Positions 48,319 through 60,591 of a DNA stretch of 64,000 nucleotides are shown piece after piece. Source of the DNA: Hirudinaria manillensis. Lineage: Eukaryota; Annelida; Clitellata; Hirudinida; Hirudinidae. The stretch lies in the NCBI GenBank assembly GCA_034509925.1, contig CM067534.1:4198001-4262000 (forward strand), in the 5' to 3' direction. Every line of letters starts with the position of its first letter. Positions within the stretch are counted from its first letter, which is position 1. A model generated the notes under the pieces. The model worked only from the letters and a program-made list of their open reading frames with translations, searched no databases and was not told the origin of the DNA. Position numbers and translations under genes: made by a program.

Positions 48319-50922
48319 GAAATAAATCAGGGCTTATACGCATAAAACTCATATAGATTTATTTGAAGATTCGTGATGAATGTTTTCTTCATTTTATATA
48401 ATTTCCTTCGCCAGGATCAGATTTCCTTCATTGTGTATAATATGTAATATGACATCTTTGTCCATTATACCACTTATTGCAACATCCATTGAACATATCT
48501 GTCAGTTATTAATAATAGTAGCTTTTAAAGCCAAATTGAATAATGTCATAACATCAATCATTTTATACTCTCTCAAGTATATTAGAAATCACCTTTTTGT
48601 TGCTTTAGGAAATGGAAATATGCTATTGTGCAGCTCAACAGATGGCATCATATCACTTCTGAAAAGAAAAAACAACAGCTATTTTACTGAAAAAGCTTTC
48701 CATGGTTTAATTCAACTGAATATCTTTTCTAAGGATATTCTATACCTGTAATAGTTCCAATATATTTTCTAGATATGCAATTCATTAAAATTTATTGCCA
48801 GCTCACAATCATATGATCAATCAAGTGCAGTTCAGCAATGATAGCAAATGGTTCGTCAGCTGTGGTGATGAACAAGCATTTGTATTTGACTCGAAGAAAT
48901 GTTCTCCAGTCCTCACCCTGAATCATAAATGTGGCAATTTGACTTCTAGTATCCAGCCACACAAGGTATTAAACACTAAGCTAAAATGTCATTTGATTTT
49001 GCCAATAGTTTCAAATAATTGCAGATATTTCTCTCTCTTTTTTAGCTAAAAACATTAACTGGACACATCAGTCATGCTCAGTTTTATTATTTGGACAAAT
49101 TCATCCTTTTAACCCATGATAATGAGATTTTATTATATGCATATTACATGGATAATGTACAAACAGATTTGAAAAGGTAACTTTGTTCACATAAAACATT
49201 GTTTAAATTTAAATGCGTCTCTATTTATATTGATGAATGATTTATAAACTCATCTTTTGTTATTTCAGGCATACAGCTAATAGCAAATACAAACTTATAC
49301 ATAACATGTCCATGCAGTGCAAACAGATCACATCATTTTCAGCAATCAATTCATTCTATTCTTGTTAGTGAAGCACTTTCTTTAATTATTTATGAATACA
49401 ATTATCAATTGTTATTATCATAAATATTCTGGATAAATATTCTATTAATTTAACAAAGTGTCTCTGAAAGGCAGTGTTGGTCATTGCCTCATTTCATCAG
49501 TTTTAAACTTTGCATAAAAGGGATTTTAATTTCATTATTATGATTAAAACTTTGCCTTGATCTTAATCTAATCTTATCCTTATCTAATCTTTAACTAATG
49601 CATGATTAGTGTGGATTTAGCAAAAAGATCTGATATAACTTATTTTTTTTAAGATATAGGCTTGAGCTGTGGCTCAGATAAAAGTCTATGTGTTATTGAC
49701 TTCAATGTTGGTTCAATTGTTGCAAGATTTGAGGACATACACAGCAAAAGTGCCCATACCATTGGGCAATACAAAGTACTACATTTTTTTGCTGTACAGC
49801 CACTAAGTAAATTTATTCTATTTATGCATTTAACTTTATGTTGGACTTCTTATCCAACTTGTGAAAATATTCTTTATTAAGTTTAGCTAAGAGTTAGTGA
49901 ATTCATAATTCTCAAATTTGCCTTTAAATTTAAACATACTTACACGTAATAGGGAACTGGTGACCTCTCCTACTCGTCATCTCCAAACAACTTATTCATT
50001 ACTTCAGCTATATCCGATGGCATCAAGCTGTGGGACTTGAGATCAAAAAGGTTACCTCTTAATAGCCATCCAACAAAACTCAAAGGAGACCACTTGGCCT
50101 CCCATCCATAAGAGTTTACTAAGTATTGCACATTTACTTCGTGTAAAACTAAAATGAAAAGGCATTTAATTGATTTGACATTCGTATCTCACTTCCAAAT
50201 GAATTAACGTAATGGAAATCACAAGGACTCCCTGGCAATGCAGACCAGATTCCAAACTAGACAACTAATTGCCTCCACCTGCCAAAATGATTATGTATGA
50301 GATTCCATACTATTCTCCAGTTTGGAGCATCATAGAATTAACAAACCCATGTTCTAATAATCAATGTAACAGCCTTTCAAAAAGTAGATTAACCCTGTCA
50401 AAAGCATCGTGATGCCCATGCCGTAACTAAATGTTTATTAAACTGGATGCTCGAAATGTTATGCACCAAGCCAATGTTGTCGGCAGATGCGAGAAAACAT
50501 TCAGAGAACACAGAAACAGGATGCATCCTTGCGGAGTGGAATTCAGTCCGTCAGGTAGGTATATCACCACTGGATCAGAAGACGGACAGGTACCTGAGCT
50601 AATCTTCACTCACCCACCTCTTTTGCAAAAAAAATTGACTGACAATTGCTAATTTAAGGTGTACATTTATGATATAAGGCAAGGACTTGTCAAACAAGAT
50701 GCAGACAGAGTCGCGCACTGCCTCCTCACGCCCGGCTTTGACCCGAAAACTTCAGAGGTAACTATGTTATTGAAGAAACCCAAGCATTCGTAAGCCTTCA
50801 CATTCTTTCAACAGGTTTTATACAGCACTTTGACAGGAGAAATCATCTTTTATGGGCATCACAATCACGACTCCAGGGTCGGCCACAGGTACCCAGCAGC
50901 ACCAAACAAATTATTTCATTGA
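44785..50922 (+). CDS. WDR27: WD40-repeat protein, WDR27-like
   Basis: Predicted beta-propeller scaffold of unknown biochemical role. Begins MIVYESSLSLKAE at 44785. Short exons then spell WD-type blades: DLNGHHGELTSIFF...IIFWK, TNCLTMSKDGLYIGAC, LRMWETRSGSLLCNF across a join, LRIYEYSTGGKMKVFH, HYHSGLSFIGMPQEV, ALFVMETNDNELHLVSYW, and later VQFSNDSKWFVSCGDEQAFV, LTGHISHAQFYYLDKF, LSCGSDKSLCVIDF, SDGIKLWDLR, HRNRMHPCGVEFSPSGRYIT, and a short end after GEIIFYG. The CHPCG-xx-FSP-SGRYxxxGSEDG stretch near the C-terminus resembles WDR27. Low sequence conservation and at least 20 exons make exact structure uncertain, particularly 45950-46550 and 47100-48400. Stop 50920-50922. Confidence 0.75.
48191..48318. 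repeat. (ATT)n microsatellite, interrupted
   Basis: About 128 bp of ATT repeats broken twice by a TTTATG segment and once by AGTG. Lies in an intron (or poorly resolved part) of the WDR27-like gene. Likely length-variable. Confidence 0.95.
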
Positions 50923-51322
50923 ACAATATAGACCAACCAAATTGCAGTTTGAGATATATAAAATAAATGTCAGAACATGCAAATCAAATTCGAAAAATTT
51001 ACTCAGTGGAATCCCACTTTCACAATTAAAACAACACTAAATCCATTACACCCATTAAAACATCCCAAAACCAAAACTCATTTAGTGCTTTTGATGCAAA
51101 CAAAACCAAATGCAGCTGGATGAAGCTGCCTAGTGCCAGAATTGGGATCAATATTCCCATCTGCTGCCAACGAGAAAACTTGGGTTTCCACTTTAACAAA
51201 AATTGCTGCGACCTTCCAACCAAGATTCATAACAAGAACAAGAATTACTGTAAAAAGATAACGATAAAAACGTTAGAACATCTTAACAGTTAGCAATAAT
51301 TGAAAGATGTCGCTATAGTCTG
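50923..51322. other. Convergent 3' region between WDR27-like gene (+) and acidic protein gene (-)
   Basis: Holds both 3' UTRs. A minus-strand frame at 51026-51223 (65 codons, with a hydrophobic stretch MGILIPILALGSFIQLHLVL) could be a tiny membrane protein, but it has no recognised family and lies where the neighbour's 3' UTR should be. Confidence 0.45.
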
Positions 51323-52260
51323 TCATTCATTTTTCGTCTCTTCTTTGTGCTTTTCCTTATCATCAGATTGTTCATTATTGTCGTCAGTCTTTGTATCAGC
51401 GACTTTGGAGGCATCCCCACTCTCTTCAGCCTTCTTCTCGTCTTCTTTCTGGTCATCTTCAACTCTCACGTTAGACTCCTCAGGCTTCTCCTTCTCTTCT
51501 TCCTCTGGGGGCTTTTCTGTCTCTTTTTTCTGCATTTTATACTAATACATATATACTGAACTCCAATAAATATAATGAATTACTTCGAACCTTGGAGTTT
51601 CTCCTTGGTGTTGCTTTCTTTTTTTCTTCAACTGGTTTTGCTTCAGATCTCCGCCTCAAATTTCTACCCGCAGAAGTGTCTAGTTCACCATAAAAGGCCT
51701 TGGCTTGAATAATGAGTTTTCGTTACACAGGTGCAAGAAGGAAACCCAAAATTTGTATATTTAACCTTCTGCAATCATATCCACATCAGATCGCTTTTTG
51801 CGGGATCCGGTCTTTTTGCCTGTTGAAGCATTCTCCTATAAAACATTGAAAGTGTCACCTAAAAATCAAAATTATCACTAATTATCAAATTACCGTTTCT
51901 TCAATTTTCTGTTTTTTAGCGGGGGTTTCTGTATCAGCACCGTCCACTTCAGTCTCCTAAACGATAATAGCTTGCTGATAACTTCAAATGTCAGTGTTAA
52001 CTACAGCCCTCTGACAAGCTTGGCATGGATCTCAAAAAACTCATAATGCAATCCATTAAAGACGCTAATAAATTTTAACCTTCCATACCTAACCTTCGAA
52101 AAGCAAAAATCGACTTTTCCAGAACAATACGAAATCTACACATCGATAGTCATCTCCGGCCTCCATAGCAGAAAATAGGGAGTAATCAACCAAAAGTACT
52201 AACTGTGCCGGGTACATTCGATTCGTTCGATGTGTTTTTGTCTTCCGCTTGAGTGGCCAT
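51323..52260 (-). CDS. Highly charged Lys/Glu-rich protein, unknown family
   Basis: Five exons on the minus strand, starting MATQAEDKNTSNES at 52260 (exon 52204-52260), then ETEVDGADTETPAKKQK, GKKTGSRKKRSDVDMIAE, AKAFYGELDTSAGRNLRRR...TPRRNSK and a last exon (51323-51530) that is nearly all Lys, Glu, Asp and Pro (KKETEKPPEEEEKEKPEE...). About 170 aa, joined in phase. The only compact part is the middle segment around AKAFYGELDTSAGRNLRRR. The K/R clusters (KKQK, RKKR, LRRR) suggest a nuclear protein; the make-up resembles HMGN-like chromatin proteins, but I do not see the HMGN nucleosome-binding motif. Composition makes similarity calls unsafe, so no function is given. Confidence 0.72.
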
Positions 52261-53358
52261 TCCTAAACTTAATAGAAAATAGCGGTAGTATCAAATTTTA
52301 TCAAACTTTCTGGCTCCAAAAGTCGCTCCCCAAAAACGGCACTAACGCAAATGTTGGGTCACGTGATCTATAGAGACATGCAATTGGTTTGTTTCTCAAC
52401 CCGCCTATTTTATTCAAAAAAAAATAAAGTTGTTCAAAGCGCATAATTAACGATTATAATGATCAATTTAACGATAAAATGTTTGTAATTCTAACTTTAA
52501 AAAATAAGATAACTTCTTACAATGTGTAAATGTCAAAAATCATGCAAAAAATAAAATCATTAATGTATAATGCGTAATTTTAAGTGTTTTATTTTAATTA
52601 AAACGTAAATCTAGCATGTTTCACAATTTTGAATTGATTATAAATTTAGGTCACTTGTGACAAAAATAGACTCTTAACTTCTACTATCCTCGGATAATTT
52701 TCGAAAAGCGCATTGATCAACTTGTCCATAATCGCACTTAATTATATACCTCATAAAAAAAACCGTGATTCTTAGATATCTTGTCTTTGCGAATCGAAAC
52801 TTCTAACTATACTTGGCTACTGATTTGTTGCATGCTAACTAGAACGTACTTAATTAGAATTTAAAATTGTTTGCCTGGAACAACAATTTTTGTAAAAATA
52901 TGTTTATTCGCTTTTGCGTTCTTGTTAAATAGGGATTACTACCTCTAGTTTATAGATATCATGTATCACTGCGCGCTATAGACGTCCTTGCTAATCAATG
53001 TCACAACCAAATGTAAATTGAAGGGTTTTATGGACCTCACTTAAATTAATTTGATGAACGAGTAAGTCTAATGGTTTGATGACAATTTACTTTTGCACAT
53101 GTTAAAATATGATGAAATACGGTCGCAAATATAATAAATAAGAATATTATGATTATCCACATAACCCGAAGATGTATTAACTGTTCGATATTAGACAAAT
53201 TATTGGATGATAATCGTTAAGAAGATACAGTTGATAAAATGCCACTCTTTAGTACAAACCTTCTACTCGTAAAAAAATATGGGGAATTTTCAATAGTTTT
53301 ACTTTTAACGAAATTAGATTTGAGAAATATTTTTACAATATGGAATCAATTTTGAAAT
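52261..53358. other. Intergenic region between the charged-protein gene and the homeobox gene
   Basis: 1.1 kb, very AT-rich. Left end is the promoter of the minus-strand gene; right end is the homeobox gene 3' UTR. No open frame or repeat worth calling. Confidence 0.5.
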
Positions 53359-53862
53359 TCATTTAAAGTTATACTTTAAGTAGCAATTTGGAACATAACA
53401 CGAATAATTCTGCCACCCAGTTGCCACGTAGTCATTCGGAACGAACCAATTGAAACCATAGTTAGTATTGCAGGAACCAGCCACTTGTTTTTGAAGGAAT
53501 AACTTCTTAAACTTGTACCGATGATTTTGAAACCATATTTTAATCTGAAGTGGCGTCAATTGAAGAGCAGCTGCAAGTTGTTCTCTTTCCAATGTTGAGA
53601 GATATCGTTGATGGCTGAAGCGCTCCTCCAGTTGTTGGATTTGGGCTTTGGAGAACAATACCCTTCTTTTCTTTTTTTGAACCTTTTCATTCGGACAAGA
53701 CTTTAGGTTCAAAATATTTTCGTTCCAAGTTGTCAGCTTCTCCCAAACATTCTCATCGCCTACAAAGAAAACAGGGCAGTTAACCATATGCAGTCTATTT
53801 TCATTTAAGCGTATACATCTACCCTGTAGTAAATTTAAGAAGTTGAAATGGTTTAACTAACA
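53359..53862 (-). CDS. NK-2 class homeobox protein (3' exons)
   Basis: Developmental transcription factor. The exon 53359-53759 begins at a TTTGTAG acceptor (so the ATG in the preceding intron is not the start) and holds a homeodomain: [65 protein letters not shown] with Tyr at homeodomain position 54 and RVLFSKAQ at the N-terminal arm mark the NK-2 class (NKX2/scarecrow/vnd). An upstream exon ending at 53862 (GTTAGT donor) joins in phase, adding PWEVSPNDLDG...NLDSSC. The C-terminus is short and aromatic-rich ([17 protein letters not shown]); no NK-2-specific domain is visible. Further 5' exons remain to be found; a candidate start lies at 54852-55093. The subfamily cannot be assigned safely. 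Confidence 0.9.
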
Positions 53863-53959
53863 TGAGCTGTCCAAATTTTCGTTTGTCCCATCGAGGTCGT
53901 TGGGACTAACTTCCCACGGGCGTATGATGTTATTTTTCTTTGTGGTCCCTTTCGCTTAC

Positions 53960-56093
53960 AAACAAGAAATCATGGATTTAATGTGTTATATTTATTTAAA
54001 AAGCATGTTTCACCATCAAAAAGTGTTTCATCTAGACAAGCAGTCGGGATGATTACTAATGACCACAGTCAACCCACTAGTCATTGGATTTTGTTCGAAT
54101 CTAAAGCGTTATTTTTTTTGTGCGATGCACAAAATGGAGCTTCTCATCAGATTGCTCTAGGTCTCTCCAGAAAAACTTACTGTCGTATTGTATTTTAAAA
54201 ATTATACTTAGCCCGTCTTTCCTGAACAGGAAATGACCTTATCTTCTAGTGTGATTGCAAAGAATAGAGGATCAGTAGGATAATTTAATTGTCGGACCTC
54301 TCTAATTGAAAAGAAAGCAAAAACTTTTTAATGTAAAAAGTTTAAATCTTGAACTTTTTGAATGAAAACAACTGAAGGGCGGTCTCTTATTCAGGGTTAT
54401 AAAATAATTATGCAATGGTAAACCAATAATTCTAGACATCTGGAATAAAGCTGCATAAGCACAATAAGTAATTGACACGTTAGTCTATTTAAAATTCATT
54501 TAGAGTTTACCTTAAGATTCTACTGTAGCAGCCATTTCTAAGATATCTTTAACTTCCATTCACGATTCCTCACTTTTTAAAATTGATTCCATTTTACTTA
54601 TTTGAAGCATTATTCATATGCAAGGATCCAATGAAAGTCTTCACAAATGATGAAAAATGCATCACAAGCTGACATTTGTTATGGAAAATTGATTGTAGGT
54701 CAGACCCAGATATTGACAATAAGTTTTCCGCAAAAAAAAACACGTTATATGTTTGTATTGCAGAAGTTGATGACTTATTCGTCGGGTAATTCTTAAAGAA
54801 TATCTAGCTCATAAATCAGTCACAATACTTCTACGCTTATAATACAATAACTTTTCCAATGCATGATGCAGACATCCAAAGGGAATTTTAGATGGGGGAA
54901 CTTGGGCAGGAATGTAATTAACTTTCAAGAAATAAATAATTAGATAAATCTTGTTAATTTGCACTTTACTATTATTGTTAAAAATTTTCTGAACAGTTAT
55001 CTGAAAAATTATAATCTTTGCATCTGATTTCACATACAATTTAGTAAAAATAAAATAGGGCAAATAAATCGTCATACCCTTGCCGTCATCCATACTTTAC
55101 AAATTTTAAAGTATATTGTTCATATTTATATGATATCTTGACCCTCTGATCCAACATGTTGAATGGGCGGACCGAAGAGTAAGTCGACCAATGACAGAAA
55201 GAACAAATACAATTTTTCCACCAATGTCGAGATTTCATGGAATTCTGAAAATTAATGGTGAAACAAGATGTTGTTACGCATCATAAATAATTTGCATGAA
55301 ACAATGAAGTCTCTTTTAAAACATTTATCTGCCATCTTTTGTCACTACGATGTCTTTTAAAAGAGTCGTTGCATTTTTTGGCTATGATTGATGAAATGTT
55401 ATTGCGTTAGATATTTAAGATTATGATTTATTTTAATTCTTTTGGAAGTTTATTTCAAGAGTGAAAATTAATGATTTTAATTCAATTCAGCTTTTGGACG
55501 TCAGTACAGTTTTTTCATTTATTATTTTGTGAAAAGTTCACCGAACAAATTTCTGGTTCAAACCTGTGCCACAAGTCAGAAAAGGTAGAACATATACGTT
55601 GAGTTATGCGCGGACATAACCAACAAACGCCAGCATCTAATTTATCGAGAGTCACGCATTGAAATCTGCCTCTAATGGAAATTTCTTAAATAAAGCAATC
55701 ACTCTTGATCGGAGATTTGTCGTCTTTTAAATCTGATGGCCGTTTTGCTTCGACATGTTCTTGGTGAAATAGCACTTTCTCTATGAATCGTATTTTTGAT
55801 AAACTTAGAATAAAATTTGTTTTAATGCTTTCACTAAAAAACAAAAATAAAAACTGGAAATCTCAAAAACTAATGTTACACGAGATAGAATTTTTACTTG
55901 CTCGAGCCACATTTATTCATTAATAAATTGATAAAAAAATATTGCACATTAAAAATATGGAAAACATTTATGTTTGTGCAAGTTTTTAAATTTTTTTTTA
56001 TTTGAAATTGAGTTAAGTTCATTTTTGGCTAATTTATGTAGACGGAAACATAGTTGTCATTTCTTAGTGATTACAAAGTCGAAAAAAGTTGAA
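53960..56093. other. Upstream region of the homeobox gene and promoter of synaptogyrin
   Basis: 2.1 kb, AT-rich, between divergent genes. Apart from the candidate exons at 54852-55093 nothing coding is recognised. Probably introns and regulatory DNA of the homeobox gene. Confidence 0.45.
54852..55093 (-). other. Candidate first coding exons of the homeobox gene
   Basis: A minus-strand ATG at 55093 opens a 16-nt exon (MDDGK) with a GTATGA donor. It joins in phase to 54852-54921, which reads NYIPAQVPPSKIPFGCLHHA and ends at a GTTATT donor. The PFGCLHHALE stretch faintly recalls the EH1/TN repression motif found at the start of NK-2 proteins. Speculative: the join to the known homeobox exons is not demonstrated and other exons would be needed between. 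Confidence 0.3.
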
Positions 56094-56912
56094 ATGAATA
56101 ATTTTGGCGAGAGTGGTCAGCCAGATTTCACGTCGAGTAATTACGCCTATGGTTCTAGTGGCGCCAGTGGGCAATTCGATATAAAACAATTTTTGAGGAA
56201 GCCCCAAGTCATCTGCAGATTATTGTCATTGGTTAGTAAAACAAATTTTGCTATATGTCGTTATTTAAAGATTACATGTTTGTATCATTTTTAGTTATTT
56301 GCTACTATCGTAGCTGGTTGTATTGGAAGCCAAGGTTGGGAAAACGATACCTGCAAATTTAACGAATGTTCCAGCACTTGCAACTATGGAGTCTTTCTCG
56401 GCCTATTGTCATGCGCAATAGCTGTTGCATTTATCGTGATGGATTTTATGTTTGACAACATGAGCAATATTTTACACAGGAAATATGTTGTCATATCTGA
56501 CATACTTGTCTCTGGTGAGCAATATGTATATCTTTGATGTTTTTCCTTGTTGCTAAAGTGACTCCAGACTTATATTCAATTTAATTTTTAATATAGGGTT
56601 GATGGCCTTCCTGTGGTTTGCCTGTTTTTGTGATTTAGCAGACAAATGGAGGAAAACAGAAAACATTGATAATCTTGGTGGTGGGAGTTCTGCCATGGGA
56701 GCAACTATAGCATTTTCCTTCTTTTCTATTATTTCATTTGTAAGTATCACTGTTTTATGTATTAGAGTTGCGATCTTATAACTGATATTTTCAACCAGGG
56801 CATATTAACCACTCTTGCTGTGAAAAGATACAAAGTGGGGGTCTCACAAGGCCTTGATCAATCTCCGTACACCCCCGATCCCTTCAGCAACCCAGAAAGC
56901 TTCTCACCTTGA
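56094..56912 (+). CDS. SYNGR: Synaptogyrin (four-pass MARVEL synaptic vesicle protein)
   Basis: Vesicle membrane protein of the synaptogyrin family. Four exons: MNNFGESG...FLRKPQVICRLLSL, then LFATIVAGCIGSQGW, CNYGVFLGLLSCAIAVAFIV (TM2), KYVVISDILVSGLMAFLWFA (TM3) with CDLADKW after it, and AIAFSFFSIISFGIL (TM4), ending FSNPESFSP. The FDIKQFLRKPQ motif before TM1, the CNYG turn and the FCDLADKW motif are family signatures. The frame is open 5' of this ATG, but the family starts here. Cytosolic N- and C-termini are expected. The 3' end faces WDR74. Confidence 0.93.
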
Positions 56913-57309
56913 ATGCAGAACTTTATTTGAATTGTTTTTTCTCAAGGCCCAGCCATTGGGACATGCCTGCTTAGACCTTAAACTGATGTTTATTTCTTGA
57001 GGCTATGTGTGACACACCTTAGTAATCTATGCTTGTGCAATTTATTTATGATTTATTTAATTTTCATATTTTTCAATGATTGTTGGGGCTTGGGCCTGCA
57101 CGCGATCTGACCGATACATTAGTTAATCTTCAAATTCTGGTTATATTGGATTATTGTCAAACCTAATTGTGAAGATATGGAAAATTATGTATATGTAAAA
57201 AGGTGTCACGAGTTCAGACATGCTAGTTTATTGCTAGATGACATTTGCAAATTTAGCTGCTCATTCCCTAATCACCAAGATGCCTGAGGCAGTGATAAAA
57301 TAACTTTTA
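56913..57309. other. Convergent 3' region between synaptogyrin and WDR74
   Basis: 397 bp containing the synaptogyrin 3' UTR. WDR74 transcripts should end close to 57300 because their polyadenylation signal overlaps the stop codon. No other feature. Confidence 0.5.
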
Positions 57310-59881
57310 TTAACTTCTGACTTTCTTAGACTCTGACTCGACATTGTTTTCACCTTTTCTCTTCTGAGACTTTAAATTTTCAACATCTTCAACCACCTTC
57401 ATACGAGACCAAATCTCTGAATCACTAGCATCGTCGCCATCATCTTTCTCATCGTCCTTACTTGAGACTTCCTGTTAATAAATAAAGTAGTATGGCCAAA
57501 ATTACAAAATAAATGAGCGACTTTGTGACTCACTTTGGAGTTTTTATTTGCATTGTGGTCCTTTATGTCTACGTCGTCTAAGTTTGATTTCAGGAGGAGG
57601 CAATTCAGCTTTGCCTTCAAGAATGACTGAAAAGAAGTGACTCATGTGATTGAGATTGCTAGTACAGCATAAGCTTATAGTGTTGCTTGTACAATATATT
57701 TTACCTTATGTACTATGGATTTGTCTGTTATATCATATATCCTCAGGAACCTGTCAAGGCCACAGCAGGCAAACAAATTCTTTGATGGGATACACTCCAC
57801 AGACTTTATTGCCCCTGCTGAGCTTTTGTACTTGTGTACCAAATGACCTGAACACGAACACATGAACCAGAGGGGGTTTGCAAAAAAGGAAACATCAAGC
57901 ATTTCTAACCTGTCTTCCCTCTGAAATCAAGAAGACCTAAATGGCCCTGTGAAGTACCTACAATTACCTGCCTTAAAAATTTCTAATTTTAGTAGCAATT
58001 TGTAGATTCATCGGGCTAGAAATGTTAATGAACCTACATATTGTCGTTGGCAACAGATATGCTGGAGATTGGGCAATCTTCAAATTGCGTTTCCATCACA
58101 GGTCTCTTCTGAGTCTTGGGATCATATAAACGAACCTAAAACATTTTAAATCATTCAATAATTTATTATCACGAACATAATCGTAGTTTTAAAAGCACAT
58201 GATTTTAGTTATTTTTGTGCTCATTCCTAATGAGCATTAAGGATAATGCAATGACATTATCGTAATTCATATTGCATACAGGATCAAATTGCTTTGGAAG
58301 TTGCAAAACAAACGAATTAATCCAATAAAATTATTCAGTTGATCTTTGATGGGTCACAATAGGACTGAAATGGTGACCTACCTGGTGGTAACTTGTGCTC
58401 GTGAATATTTTTTGTGATTGTGGTATAAATGCAGCACTCAGCACCCAAACAGGAACTCTCAAGTTCAGCCAGTCATTTTTTACCTGAAATGAAATTGTTG
58501 TTGGAACACAGGAGACAAAACTTAATAAGCAAACATTTCAAACATTTTTGGCTGTGAAAACATTTGCAACTGAGGAATTTAGGTCCCAAATCTTGAGATC
58601 GTTCTCTTTTCCTCCTGTTGCTATGAGATTTGATGATTCTCGACTTTGCGTCATGCAGCACATGTTAGGTCCCAAATCTTTTCTGATCTGTGGCTATTAA
58701 AGATTCCATATTAATTTGCATTAGATGCATTTCATTTAACTCAAGCTTATCCACCTCTGCTGTGAAATCTTCTGACCAGAGTCTTAACAAGCCACCATTT
58801 GTGCAAGTAAGGAGATTTCTAAAAAACCATAAAATATATCAGTGCTCAAGCATATTTATTCATATTAATATTATGCAATAATATTTATGAGGTGATATGT
58901 AGAAAATTCATGGAAAAGTAAACATACTTGTTATATTTGCAGAGCCCAACAAGTTGTCCATCATCACCACCAGAAAGATCATGAGTCACATAGAATCCAG
59001 TTGAATCAAAAAGCTTGATTTCTTGTTTCACTGTTCCAACACAGACCTATTATATGTTGAGTATTTTTCAAATTATGAATAAATAAATTGATTTATTAAC
59101 AAAGGCTTATATACAAACTTCCTGTTCTGCTTCATCATTCCAGCACATGCAAACAATATCGCTTCCTTTTACGGAGGTCGCAATATTTGACCATTCTCCA
59201 TTTTTCAATGAGACGCCTGAACCAATGTATATTTAAATTTGTAATAATGTCAAATACTTTATTTTTATACTATGTTTATTTCACTAATACATATTTGTGT
59301 CAATCCATATGGTGGTGACAATGGCTACAACTCAAGCTACAGAAGCATAACTTTACAATTAAAAACCAACTTGAGATAAAAATATATTTATTAAAAATTA
59401 TTAAAATATGCAGAATGATTTAAAAAATAGATCAAATCTTGTGTTCAGAGAATAGGCTCGCAAATAACATGACATCATTTGAAGATTATATACTTAAAAA
59501 GAAAGTTCTATAAAAAACAGTATGTAATATGCCTATATGTTGATATTTTATTATCTGGATTGGAAATACAAGTCATACATTTTTATCTAATTCTCCAGAC
59601 CCTAAACCCCAGATATCGTTCGAAAAATTAATTGTAAATGTTCTAATCATTTGTTAAAAATGGTTCCCTTTTGAAAAAAAAGTTCCCTGAAGCTAAGTTC
59701 TATAACTTGGGAGAAGCAGTTGTCACCATCGCGAATCAAACCGTAAAAAAGAAATAATTTTTAAAGCGATTCTTGGTACTATTCCAGTTAGCATTTTTAT
59801 CTTCACTGTTCGACTCTAAATGAAAAATTAACCTTTTAAGTAGCCGTTTTGGGATCCGACAAGAACGTGAAACGACTCCAT
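57310..59881 (-). CDS. WDR74: Ribosome biogenesis WD40 protein WDR74 (Nsa1)
   Basis: Nucleolar factor in pre-60S ribosome maturation, working with NVL/MTR4. Starts MESFHVLVGSQNGYLK at 59881 and runs through about ten minus-strand exons. Landmarks: EQEVCVGTVKQEI, LFDSTGFYVTHD, then LRLWSEDFTAE, a K-rich GGKENDLKIWDLN region, RLYDPKTQKRPVME, IVGTSQGHLGLLDF, then KSVECIPSKNLFACCGLDRF and LRIYDITDKSIVHK, YLKAKLNCLLL. The hallmark ASCGLDR-LRI and HKVYLK-QLNCLLL blocks are preserved. It ends with an acidic then basic nucleolar tail (KDDEKDDGDDASDSEIWSRM...RSVRS-like end). The TAA stop overlaps the polyadenylation hexamer AATAAA (57307-57312). Confidence 0.93.
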
Positions 59882-60591
59882 GCCCAGAATATCGTCCAAA
59901 TAACAACAAAACAGATCGCTGGATTGTGGACGAATTTATGATCCGTAAAGTGCAAAGAAATTTGTAAATAATTTGGCTAGATTTTGTTTATTTTTAAATT
60001 AAATAAAAGCATTTTTGCTATTAATTAAATGTTTTTGTTCAGAAGCATGTATTTTACAATGTGATGGATATGGTACAGCTACTGATTATCATTTATATAT
60101 ATATTATTGACACCACAGCCATTACTATCTATTCGCGAATCAGCTGCTAGTGATCGACTGGGAGCAAGGATGAGGAAATATGTGCCGGGGTTAGTCGGCG
60201 GCTGTTTGGGGTCTCGCCTACTTGGGTCAGATATTCAGGGCCTGCCCTGACACCTGGGGCACATCGTCATCAAAAGATTGCCTAATCATGGTAACGATCT
60301 GCTCCGTTTAATTACAGTGCCATTTAGTTGAAATTTATTCCAGAGTGACAACGGAATTATTGTTTTAATCACATTACCATTTCTTTTGAAAAAATAGCAA
60401 AATATTTGTAAATTTAAACCTTTAAATATCAATGATTAATAAGAATAACACGTTTTGATCGAGGAAGTATTGTATTATTAGAAACAGAATTCCCGCTTAT
60501 GTTTAGTTCTTGTATGCGTCTATTTCGATCTATTTTCCTTGGATTGTCACTTGGTCAGTGTTGCATGATCGCATAAGGGATCGAGTACAAC
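59882..60591. promoter_or_regulatory. Divergent WDR74 / CARD-gene upstream region with GC-rich island
   Basis: 710 bp between divergent ATGs. A clearly GC-rich block at about 60130-60300 stands out from the AT-rich surroundings. It may be promoter DNA, a 5' exon, or an unrecognised structured RNA; I compared it by eye with common snRNAs, 7SL, RNase P and MRP and saw no match. Confidence 0.4.

Noticed and set aside
51026..51223. 65-codon minus-strand frame with a hydrophobic segment as a small membrane protein
   Set aside because: No recognised family, no splice support, and it sits in the expected 3' UTR of the charged-protein gene; noted only as intergenic content.
51300..51559. Two hydrophobic plus-strand open frames (70-81 codons, Ser/Phe/Leu-rich)
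   Set aside because: They mirror the Lys/Glu-rich minus-strand exon; the hydrophobicity is a by-product of reading GAA/AAG codons backwards.
53763..53787. ATG opening the homeobox open frame (MVNCPVFF)
   Set aside because: Lies in the pyrimidine-rich tract before a TTTGTAG acceptor; the upstream exon ending at 53862 joins in phase instead.
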